Assembly (NCBI RefSeq): GCF_041080815.1
Contig: NZ_CP160205.1
Location: 1,736,001-1,800,000, forward strand
Reading direction: 5' to 3'
DNA: 64,000 nt
Source of the DNA: Mucilaginibacter yixingensis
Lineage (GTDB): Bacteria; Bacteroidota; Bacteroidia; Sphingobacteriales; Sphingobacteriaceae
The notes under the pieces are model-generated. The model searched no databases and was not told the DNA's origin. It saw only the letters and a program-made list of their open reading frames with translations. The position numbers were made by a program, and so were the translations under genes. This document shows positions 37,818 to 45,763 of the stretch, one piece after another; position 1 is the stretch's first letter, and each line of letters starts with the position of its first letter.

Positions 37818-40037
37818 ATGTGTAAATTAAAGATCAGTCTTTTGAGTATAGCGTTTGCCGGAGTGCAGTTAACGGCGTTTGCTCAACATAGAACCATCAA
37901 CCAGCGGGTAGATTCGGTAATGCGGTTAATGACGCTGGATGAAAAGATAGGTCAGCTCAACCAATACTCCGGTCGCGAAACTACCGGGCCGGTTACCCAA
38001 AGCACCAGTATTACAGATGCCATTAAACAAGGCCGGGTGGGCTCAATGCTCAACGTGCAGACCGTGAAAAATGTGCGCCCGCTGCAGGAACTGGCCATGC
38101 AATCGCGCCTTAAAATACCGCTGTTGTTTGGTATGGATGTGATACATGGTTATAAAACCATCTTCCCTGAGCCATTGGCCGAGTCAGCATCATGGGATAT
38201 GTCAATTATCCGTCAATCGGCGCATATAGCAGCGGTGGAGGCTTCTGCGGCCGGATTGAACTGGACTTTTGCCCCCATGGTAGACATAGCCCGCGACCCA
38301 CGCTGGGGCCGTATTATGGAAGGAGCAGGAGAGGATACCTATCTGGGCAGCCAGATTGCCAGGGCCCGTGTGCTGGGTTTCCAGGGCGATAAGCTGGGTG
38401 GTGCCGATGCACTGATGGCCTGCGCCAAGCATTTTGCGGCTTATGGCGCGGTGTCATCCGGCCGTGATTATAACGATGTGGAGATGAGCGAGCACCAACT
38501 TTGGGAGACTTATTTGCCGCCGTTTAAAGCTGCAATTGATGCAGGCGTGGCCACCTTCATGAGCTCGTTTAATACGCTGAACGGCGTGCCAACCGCTGCC
38601 AGCAATTATCTGCAGCGCGACATTTTGAAAGGCAAATGGAACTATTCTGGCTTTGTGGTAAGTGATTGGGGATCAATAGACCAGATGGTTAAATGGGGTT
38701 ATGTGGCCGATAAAAAACAAGGCGCTCTAAAAGCCATTATTTCTGGTTGCGATATGGATATGATGAGCAACGCCTACATTGACAACCTGAAACAACTGGT
38801 GGCCGAAAAGCAGGTAAATATTAAAATAATAGACGATGCCGTAAAACGCATCTTATACAAAAAGTTTGAGCTGGGTTTATTTGATGATCCTTACCGCTTT
38901 TGTAATGAAGAACGCCAGGAAAAAGCACTGAATGATCCTGCACATAAAGAAGCGGCGCTGCATACTGCTGAACGTTCTATTGTGTTGCTGAAAAATCAGC
39001 AAGGCCTATTGCCGTTGCAAAAACATGGTCAGAATATAGCATTGATTGGTCCGCTTGTAAAGTCTAAGCGCGATTTACAGGGCAACTGGATTGGCGCTGC
39101 CGAGTTTGGCCGCGTGGTGAGCATGTACGAGGGCCTAACCCAAAAGCTGGGTAACGATGTGCATTTTACCTATGCCGCAGGCACAACAATTAAGGGTGCC
39201 GATACCGCAGGTATTGGCGAAGCCGTTGCCGTAGCCAGCAAGGCAGACATAGTAATTATGGCGCTGGGCGAAGCCGGCGATATGAGCGGTGAATCAAAAT
39301 CGCGTGCTGACATTGGTTTACCGGGCCGCCAGATGGAATTGTTTAATGCCGTTAAGGCCACAGGCAAGCCGGTTGTGGTGGTGCTGATGGCCGGTCGCCC
39401 GCTTATTTTTAATGAGATTGCCGATAAGGCCGATGCTATTCTATATGCCTGGTTTTTGGGCGATGAGGGTGGCCCGGCCATTGCCAATGTGCTTACCGGC
39501 GATTATAATCCGTCAGGTAAATTGCCGGTTACCTTCCCTCGTTCTATGGGGCAAATCCCGCTTACTTATAACGGGTATAAAACCGGGCACCCGTATGTGG
39601 CCACCAGCAATAATTATCAAACCGGGTATATGGATGTGCCTAATACCCCGCGCTATGCTTTTGGCTATGGTTTGAGCTATACTGATTTTAAGTATAGTGA
39701 CCTGAAGCTGGATCAACCCATCATGACAAAAAACGGCGCTATCAATGCTAGCTTTACCCTTACCAACACAGGTAAATATGCCGGTGAAGAAGTAGTGCAG
39801 CTTTATATTAATGACCCTTTTGCATCTATTGTGCAGCCGATGAAAAAGCTGAAAGGTTTCCAAAAAATAGCCTTAAAATCAGGTGAATCTAAAACCATAA
39901 CGTTTAAGATCGATAACGATATGCTTTCCTTCTATAATCAGCAGTTGCAATGGGCGTCAGAGCCGGGAAGCTTCAAGCTGATGATTGGCAGCGGGTCTGA
40001 CGATATCCGTTTACAAAGCGATTTTAAACTGCAATAA
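37818..40037 (+). CDS. bglX: GH3 family beta-glucosidase (BglX-like)
   Basis: The 739-residue protein has a signal peptide (cleavage near AFAQ, about residue 23) and matches periplasmic BglX closely: LTLDEKIGQLNQY-like start, MDVIHGYKTIFPEPL near 98-112, DPRWGRIMEG(A/G)GED near 151-165, and putative nucleophile D283 in VVSDWGS. A GH3 C-terminal domain and a fibronectin III-like domain follow. BglX removes terminal beta-glucose (and related sugars) in the periplasm. It lies 14 nt after the GH2 gene in the same operon and is not a duplicate of the GH3 at 33684, whose motifs differ. Confidence 0.9.
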   Translation: MCKLKISLLSIAFAGVQLTAFAQHRTINQRVDSVMRLMTLDEKIGQLNQYSGRETTGPVTQSTSITDAIKQGRVGSMLNVQTVKNVRPLQELAMQSRLKIPLLFGMDVIHGYKTIFPEPLAESASWDMSIIRQSAHIAAVEASAAGLNWTFAPMVDIARDPRWGRIMEGAGEDTYLGSQIARARVLGFQGDKLGGADALMACAKHFAAYGAVSSGRDYNDVEMSEHQLWETYLPPFKAAIDAGVATFMSSFNTLNGVPTAASNYLQRDILKGKWNYSGFVVSDWGSIDQMVKWGYVADKKQGALKAIISGCDMDMMSNAYIDNLKQLVAEKQVNIKIIDDAVKRILYKKFELGLFDDPYRFCNEERQEKALNDPAHKEAALHTAERSIVLLKNQQGLLPLQKHGQNIALIGPLVKSKRDLQGNWIGAAEFGRVVSMYEGLTQKLGNDVHFTYAAGTTIKGADTAGIGEAVAVASKADIVIMALGEAGDMSGESKSRADIGLPGRQMELFNAVKATGKPVVVVLMAGRPLIFNEIADKADAILYAWFLGDEGGPAIANVLTGDYNPSGKLPVTFPRSMGQIPLTYNGYKTGHPYVATSNNYQTGYMDVPNTPRYAFGYGLSYTDFKYSDLKLDQPIMTKNGAINASFTLTNTGKYAGEEVVQLYINDPFASIVQPMKKLKGFQKIALKSGESKTITFKIDNDMLSFYNQQLQWASEPGSFKLMIGSGSDDIRLQSDFKLQ

Positions 40038-40045
40038 AACTGACG

Positions 40046-42376
40046 ATGAAAAATTTACTTATTTGTTTTGCCATCTTGCTCTCAGGGCAATGGGTATCAG
40101 CTCAACAGTCAGTCCGCAGGGATAGTCTGCTTAATTTTGATTGGAAATTTAATCTAGGCGATACACCTGATGCCAAAAACACCGCCTTTAATGATAAGAC
40201 ATGGACTACGGTGCAACTGCCGCATGACGGTAGCATAACCGGCGCCTTCGATACCATCAGCGGCACCCGCGGCAACGGTTATCGCCCGCGGCACATTGGC
40301 TGGTACCGCAAAACGTTTGTGGTGCCAGCCAATACAACAGGTAAACGCATTGTGCTTGACTTTGAGGGCGTTTATCGTGCTGCTGAGGTTTGGGTAAATG
40401 GCGCTTATTTGGGTAAGCATCTTAACGGCTACACCGGTTTTAGTTATGATGTTACCAGGCTGGCAACGCCCGGTAAACCGGTGACTATTGCCGTGCGATA
40501 TGATAATACCTATAAACAAAGCTCGCGCTGGTATACCGGCGAGGGCATTTATCGTAATGTGTGGCTACGCATCATATCGCCGGTGCATGTGGTTGATAAT
40601 GGTACCTATATTACCACCCCGTTCATTGCTGATGGCAGGGCAGACGTTGCCATACAAACAACCGTTGCTAACCAGACCGATAGCACCAACATGGTGACGC
40701 TTAAAACGGTGCTTATTGACGCGAGGGGCAAAGAAATAAAATCGCTTATCAGCATGGTTCCTTTGCGTGCGCATGAGGCATACACCTATCATCAATATAC
40801 TTCTATCACTAACCCCGTGCGCTGGGATGTTGCTTCGCCTGTATTGTATACAGCTAAAACTTATGTGCTGAAAGGCAATGCGGTGATTGATAATTATCAA
40901 ACTCGTTTCGGCATCCGTACGGTAAGTTTTAGTCCGGAAGAGGGCTTTGTATTAAATGGACGTAAGGTGTTTTTAAACGGGGTTAATATTCATCATGATT
41001 TGGGTCCACTGGGCTCGGCGGCTTTTGATAAAGGTTTCCGCCGCCGCTTGCTGGGTTTGAAACAGATGGGTGTGAACGCCATTCGTTTGGCGCATAATCC
41101 GCATGCACAGTCGGCATTGGATATGTGCGATGAATTGGGCATTCTGGTTTTTGATGAAAGCTTTGACAAATGGAGCAACGAGTATTATGGCCCCGGCGAA
41201 GATTTCCATCAACACTGGCAGGCCGATCTGGAGTGGTTTATCCGCAGGGATCGTAACCATCCCAGCGTATTTATCTGGAGCGTAGGTAACGAGGTGGCGG
41301 TTAAGCAGGAGTACAAAGACAGTTCTTTTGTGGTGCAATTAGATAAAATGGTTGATGTGGCGCATCGTTTGGATCCATCGCGCAAGGTAACCAGTGGCTT
41401 ATATCCTTCAAGAGATGAGGATGTGCCGGTGCCCATGGCTTTCCACATGGATGTAATGAGTGATAATTATATGGCGCGGTTCTACAAACGCGATCATCCC
41501 AAATTTCCGCAGCTCATCTTTCTGGAAAGTGAGATGACTACTGACAATGGCGGCGAAAGCTTTTTTGGTTACGATCATAGCTATGCCTGCGGTCAGTTTT
41601 ATTGGGGCGGTACCGATTACATTGGCGAGTCATTCGGCTGGCCATCCAAGGGCTGGAATGGCATTATAGATTGGTGCGATTTCTGGAAACCCATCAGCTA
41701 TTACATCAAAAGTCTTTACTCACCGGAACCAATGGTGAAGATTGCTGTTTTTGATGCCGCAGGCAGCGATGCCAGGGTTTGGAACGATGTGTTTATGAAA
41801 AACCTGAAGATGACCGATAGCTGGAACTGGGAGGCTGGTAAAAAGCTTACCCTTTACACCTTTACCACTGGCGACGAGGTGGAGCTGTTTCTGAATAATA
41901 AATCGGTCGGCATTAAGCAGATCAAAGATTTTCCTAAAAACAAGATCTTGTGGGAACTTAATTATGAGCCGGGAACTATTAAAGCCATTGCCCGTAAAAA
42001 CGGTAAACCTATTGCTACCGATGAGATTAAGACTGCTGGCAAGGCTCACCACATTGTCCTGAAAACCGACTCGACCCGCATGCGTGCAGATGGCCTTGAT
42101 TTGAGTTATATCACCGTTAACATTGTAGACCAGAATGGTATCTTAGTGCCAGACGCGGCTAATGATATTCAGTTCGATGTAAAAGGTGCTGCCACTATTG
42201 CCGGTGTTGCCAATAGTAACCGCCTGAGCGATGAGCTTTTTGTGGCCAGTCACCGTAAGGCTTATGAGGGTAAGTGTTTATTGGTTTTACGCAGCGGCCG
42301 CGCAACCGGCAAGGTGCAGGTAAAAGCCACTGCTACAGGCCTTAAGGGCGACGTGCTGAATATCACTGTTCAATAA
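40046..42376 (+). CDS. GH2 family beta-galactosidase-type enzyme
   Basis: The 776-residue protein has a signal peptide (cleavage near VSAQ). It has the full GH2 layout: sugar-binding domain (about 25-185, with WYRKTFVVP and GIYRNVWL), immunoglobulin-like domain, and a TIM barrel with GVNIHHDLGPLG near 313-324, IRLAHNPH, acid/base E416 in SVGNEV, and a nucleophile Glu in LESEMTT (E496 or E494). Extra C-terminal beta domains (about 590-776) of the DUF4982 kind follow. This is the common Bacteroidota exported beta-galactosidase type. It lies 8 nt after bglX. Confidence 0.88.
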   Translation: MKNLLICFAILLSGQWVSAQQSVRRDSLLNFDWKFNLGDTPDAKNTAFNDKTWTTVQLPHDGSITGAFDTISGTRGNGYRPRHIGWYRKTFVVPANTTGKRIVLDFEGVYRAAEVWVNGAYLGKHLNGYTGFSYDVTRLATPGKPVTIAVRYDNTYKQSSRWYTGEGIYRNVWLRIISPVHVVDNGTYITTPFIADGRADVAIQTTVANQTDSTNMVTLKTVLIDARGKEIKSLISMVPLRAHEAYTYHQYTSITNPVRWDVASPVLYTAKTYVLKGNAVIDNYQTRFGIRTVSFSPEEGFVLNGRKVFLNGVNIHHDLGPLGSAAFDKGFRRRLLGLKQMGVNAIRLAHNPHAQSALDMCDELGILVFDESFDKWSNEYYGPGEDFHQHWQADLEWFIRRDRNHPSVFIWSVGNEVAVKQEYKDSSFVVQLDKMVDVAHRLDPSRKVTSGLYPSRDEDVPVPMAFHMDVMSDNYMARFYKRDHPKFPQLIFLESEMTTDNGGESFFGYDHSYACGQFYWGGTDYIGESFGWPSKGWNGIIDWCDFWKPISYYIKSLYSPEPMVKIAVFDAAGSDARVWNDVFMKNLKMTDSWNWEAGKKLTLYTFTTGDEVELFLNNKSVGIKQIKDFPKNKILWELNYEPGTIKAIARKNGKPIATDEIKTAGKAHHIVLKTDSTRMRADGLDLSYITVNIVDQNGILVPDAANDIQFDVKGAATIAGVANSNRLSDELFVASHRKAYEGKCLLVLRSGRATGKVQVKATATGLKGDVLNITVQ

Positions 42377-42400
42377 TTTATTTCCGACCATACTTAACAC

Positions 42401-44563
42401 ATGAAATATAAAAAATACATCCTCCTGCCTGCGCTGGCACTGCTTACTACTGGTTTGCATGCGCAGGATGGCAAACGCATTGCCATTGAAACAGATCATA
42501 CCGCGTTGATATTAAATATCGGCAAAAACGGTCGCGTTTATCAGTCTTACCTTGGTGAACGCCTGGCAGACGCAGCCGATAACAACGTATTGCCACAAGG
42601 CAAAGAGGCTTACATCACCGGGGGGATGGAAGATCAGTTTCAGCCAGCCATCCGCATCACACATACTGATGGTAATCCCTCGCTGGAGTTGATCTATGCC
42701 GATAAAAAAGTAATCCATCCGGATACAGGCAGTACTGAGACCATCATCAGCCTGAAAGATCCTCAATATCCCATCACGGTTAACCTGCACTACCAAGCCT
42801 ACGCACATGAGGATGTAATTAAAGCCTGGACCGAGATAGTTAATGGCGAAAAAGGCACCATCATCCTCAATGATTATGCATCATCTATGCTGCATTTTGA
42901 TGCAGGCAGCTACTGGCTCACCCAGTTTCATGGTGATTGGGCCTACGAAATGCAGATGCAGGAGTCTAAACTGACCAGCGGTATCAAAGAAATTGACAGC
43001 AAGCTAGGTACCCGGGCAGATATGTACCAGAGCCCCATGTTCCTGCTCTCGCTCAATAAACTGTCTGACGAAACCAGCGGCGAGGTGATGGCCGGTACGC
43101 TGGCCTGGACGGGCAATTTCCGTTTTCATTTTGAGCAGGATCAGAATAATTCATTGCGCGTGGTATCGGGTATCAATCCTTACGCTTCAGCCTATCAATT
43201 GGCGGCCGGTAAAACGTTTACCACGCCGGCCTTTATCTTCAGTTACTCAGCACACGGCCGCGGACAGGTAAGCCGTAATCTGCATGCATGGGCGCGTAAT
43301 TATGATGTGATGGATGGCAATAAATCTCGGCTGGTGTTGCTCAATAACTGGGAAACTACCACGTTTAACTTTAATGAGCAAAGGCTGGACGGTATTATGG
43401 ATGATGCCGTAAAGCTGGGTGCAGACCTTTTTCTTTTAGACGACGGCTGGTTTGGTAACAAATATCCGCGCAGTAATGATAAGGCAGGCCTGGGCGATTG
43501 GCAGGAAACCAAAACCAAGCTGCCTAACGGTATTACCCATTTGGTTAAACAAGCCGATGCCAAGGGAACCAAATTTGGCATTTGGATTGAACCTGAGATG
43601 GTGAACCCCAAAAGTGAACTCTATGAAAAACATCCGGACTGGATCATAAAGCTGCCAAATCGTGCCGAGAACTATTACCGCAACCAACTGGTGCTGGATC
43701 TGGCCAACCCCAAAGTGGCCGATTTTGTGTTTAACACCATGGACGATTTGATTGGCAAACACCCGGGCCTGGCTTTTATTAAATGGGATTGTAACCGCTT
43801 GATGAGCAATAACTGGTCGCCTTACCTGAAAGACAAGCAGTCTAACCTGTATGTAGATTATGTGCTTAACCTGTATGATGTATTGAAACGTTTGCGCGCT
43901 AAATACCCGCATCTGCCAATTATGCTTTGCTCTGGCGGCGGCGCACGTACAGATTACGAGGCGCTGAAATACTTTACCGAGTTTTGGGCCAGTGACGATA
44001 CCGATCCGCTGGAGCGGGTGTATATCCAGTGGGGGTATAGTAACTTCTTCCCGTCTAATACGGTAACCTGTCACGTTACTTCATGGGGTAAACAGTCGCT
44101 CAAGTTTCGTACGGATGTGGCCATGATGGGCAAGTTGGGTTATGATATTGACGTAAGTAAAATGACGCCAGATGAGCTGGCCTTTAGTCAGCAGGCTATC
44201 AAAAACTACAAACGCCTGAGCAGCGTCATCTGGTTTGGCGAACTGTATCGGTTGGTGTCACCTTATGAGGCCAATCGTGCGGTGCTGATGTATGTAGACG
44301 GTATCAAAGCTAAAGCGGTACTGTTTAACTATAACCTCAATATCCGTGAGCGCGAGCAAGTGAACCGTGTGCGCCTGCAGGGCCTCGATCCACAGAAGAA
44401 ATACAAAGTAGAGGAGGTGAACATGATGCCCGGAGCCAAACCCATCCTGGCAGATAATGGCCGCACCTATACCGGCGATTATCTGATGAAAATAGGCCTG
44501 GACCTGAACGGCTGGCACCTGAAAGCGCTCACCAGTTCGGTGGTTGAAATGACGGCTCAGTAG
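42401..44563 (+). CDS. GH36 family alpha-galactosidase
   Basis: The 720-residue protein has a signal peptide (cleavage near GLHAQ) and the GH36 layout: N-terminal beta-sandwich (about 25-320) and TIM barrel. LLDDGWFG (about 346-353), IKWDCNR with nucleophile D463, CSGGGARTDY near 507-516, and SDDTDPLERV with the acid/base Asp at 532 or 533 are all present. It removes terminal alpha-galactose. It is the last gene of the GH3-GH2-GH3-GH2-GH36 operon and its stop codon is only 6 nt from the stop of the convergent LacI gene. Confidence 0.93.
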   Translation: MKYKKYILLPALALLTTGLHAQDGKRIAIETDHTALILNIGKNGRVYQSYLGERLADAADNNVLPQGKEAYITGGMEDQFQPAIRITHTDGNPSLELIYADKKVIHPDTGSTETIISLKDPQYPITVNLHYQAYAHEDVIKAWTEIVNGEKGTIILNDYASSMLHFDAGSYWLTQFHGDWAYEMQMQESKLTSGIKEIDSKLGTRADMYQSPMFLLSLNKLSDETSGEVMAGTLAWTGNFRFHFEQDQNNSLRVVSGINPYASAYQLAAGKTFTTPAFIFSYSAHGRGQVSRNLHAWARNYDVMDGNKSRLVLLNNWETTTFNFNEQRLDGIMDDAVKLGADLFLLDDGWFGNKYPRSNDKAGLGDWQETKTKLPNGITHLVKQADAKGTKFGIWIEPEMVNPKSELYEKHPDWIIKLPNRAENYYRNQLVLDLANPKVADFVFNTMDDLIGKHPGLAFIKWDCNRLMSNNWSPYLKDKQSNLYVDYVLNLYDVLKRLRAKYPHLPIMLCSGGGARTDYEALKYFTEFWASDDTDPLERVYIQWGYSNFFPSNTVTCHVTSWGKQSLKFRTDVAMMGKLGYDIDVSKMTPDELAFSQQAIKNYKRLSSVIWFGELYRLVSPYEANRAVLMYVDGIKAKAVLFNYNLNIREREQVNRVRLQGLDPQKKYKVEEVNMMPGAKPILADNGRTYTGDYLMKIGLDLNGWHLKALTSSVVEMTAQ

Positions 44564-44572
44564 TGGCCGTCA
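44550..44572. terminator. Small hairpin across the convergent stop codons
   Basis: A 7-bp stem (TGACGGC at 44550-44556 with GCCGTCA at 44566-44572) spans the two stop codons of the convergent GH36 and LacI genes. It lacks T runs, so a terminator role is uncertain. Confidence 0.25.
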
Positions 44573-45595
44573 GGCCTTGCGAACGGTAGAATTGCGTACA
44601 ATAAGTTCAGTGTCCAGCACTTTTACCAGCAGTTTCCAATCGGCTGGGTCTTTATCAATCATATCCATTAAAAGCTTCACAGCTGTTTTGCCCATCTCGT
44701 TAACGGGTACGGCAACAGTTGTGAGGCTTGGTTCTGCAAATTGCGATGCATAATCATTGCTAAAACCTACCACACCAATATCTTCGGGGATGCGCTTGCC
44801 CAATTGCTTAATAACCTGCATGGCCTCCATGGCGGTAGGGTCATTAATGGCAAATAGCCCGTCGGGCGGGTTATCCATATCCATAAAGTGTTTAATATAG
44901 ATCTTCACCTTACTCATATTCAGGTCGTAACCTATAATCAGGTCTTCATCAATAGGCAGGTTGTGTTTTTTTAACGCATCAATATACCCGTTCTGTCGTT
45001 TGCGACTGATGGCTAACGACGGCGGCCCGGCCAAATGGGCAATACGTTTTTTGCCGGTTTTTATTAAATGTTCCACCGCTTTAAAGGCCGCATCATAATC
45101 ATTAACAATTACCTTTGGGGCCATAATCTCCTCGCAAACCCGGTTAAAGAAAACAATAGGGATGCCCCTGCGCTGAAAGGTGCGCAGATGGTCAAAGTTC
45201 TTAGTCTCCTTGGTTAATGAAACAATAATGCCGTCAACCCGGTTGCGCATCATTAGTTGCGCGTTATCTACTTCGGTATTGTAATCCTCGTTACACTGGC
45301 TAATCAGCACATTATAATCGCTTTTGCGGGCTTCTTCCTGCGCGCCAATAATTACCTGCGAGAAAAACGATGTTACAAACTCCGGCACAATAATGCCTAT
45401 GGTTTTGGTTTTGTTGGTAATCAGGCTAATAGACATCTGGTTGCGCTGATACTCCATTTTCTCAGCCAGCGCAAGCACGGCTTCGCGGGTTTGCTGCTTT
45501 ACGTTGGGGTGCCCGGTAAGGGCTCTTGACACGGTTGATTTAGAGAGGTTCAGCTCCCGCGCAATATCAATAATGGTGGTTTGATGGCTCTTCAT
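44570..45595 (-). CDS. LacI-family transcriptional regulator
   Basis: The start chosen is ATG 45595, which places the helix-turn-helix at its usual position (TTIIDIARELNLSKSTVSR, residues 6-24). An ATG 84 bases upstream would add 28 residues that overlap the promoter. The protein is 341 residues: DNA-binding domain 1-60, then a periplasmic-binding-protein-like sensor (about 63-335) with IGIIVPEF, NRVDGIIVSL and GVVGFSND motifs. It would release or bind operators in response to a sugar or its metabolite. Two matching palindromes lie just upstream, and a related pair lies upstream of the susC at 52467, so both are likely targets. Confidence 0.94.
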   Translation of the reverse strand: MKSHQTTIIDIARELNLSKSTVSRALTGHPNVKQQTREAVLALAEKMEYQRNQMSISLITNKTKTIGIIVPEFVTSFFSQVIIGAQEEARKSDYNVLISQCNEDYNTEVDNAQLMMRNRVDGIIVSLTKETKNFDHLRTFQRRGIPIVFFNRVCEEIMAPKVIVNDYDAAFKAVEHLIKTGKKRIAHLAGPPSLAISRKRQNGYIDALKKHNLPIDEDLIIGYDLNMSKVKIYIKHFMDMDNPPDGLFAINDPTAMEAMQVIKQLGKRIPEDIGVVGFSNDYASQFAEPSLTTVAVPVNEMGKTAVKLLMDMIDKDPADWKLLVKVLDTELIVRNSTVRKA

Positions 45596-45610
45596 AATTG
45601 TTATGATTGT

Positions 45611-45641
45611 TAAATGTAGGTTGCTGCAATCAATATTCAAA
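45611..45641 (-). promoter_or_regulatory. Putative promoter of the LacI-family gene
   Basis: On the minus strand TTTG (45638-45641) is followed after exactly 19 nt by TACATTTA (45611-45618), which fits the Bacteroidota pattern TTTG-N19-TAnnTTTG with one mismatch. The start codon is 15 nt further on. The upstream edge of the -33 box is 3 nt from the first operator palindrome. Confidence 0.5.
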
Positions 45642-45644
45642 ACT

Positions 45645-45680
45645 TTGGGAACGGTTCCCAAAATTGGGAACGGTTCCACT
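45645..45680. promoter_or_regulatory. Two tandem LacI-type operators in the lacI / FAD-oxidoreductase gap
   Basis: A perfect 17-bp palindrome TTGGGAACGGTTCCCAA (45645-45661) is followed after 2 nt by TTGGGAACGGTTCCACT (45664-45680), the same site with a degraded right end. Their centres are 19 bp apart. The inner half-site is AAC-G-GTT, so each site has an odd centre base. They lie between the divergent LacI gene and the gene starting at 45764 and fit autoregulation and control of that operon. Confidence 0.75.
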
Positions 45681-45763
45681 ATTTATAATGCAACCCGCTG
45701 GCCATACATGCTACACAATCCTGATATTTTGGCGGTGCAATTATAAGCGGAACTGATATTTTC

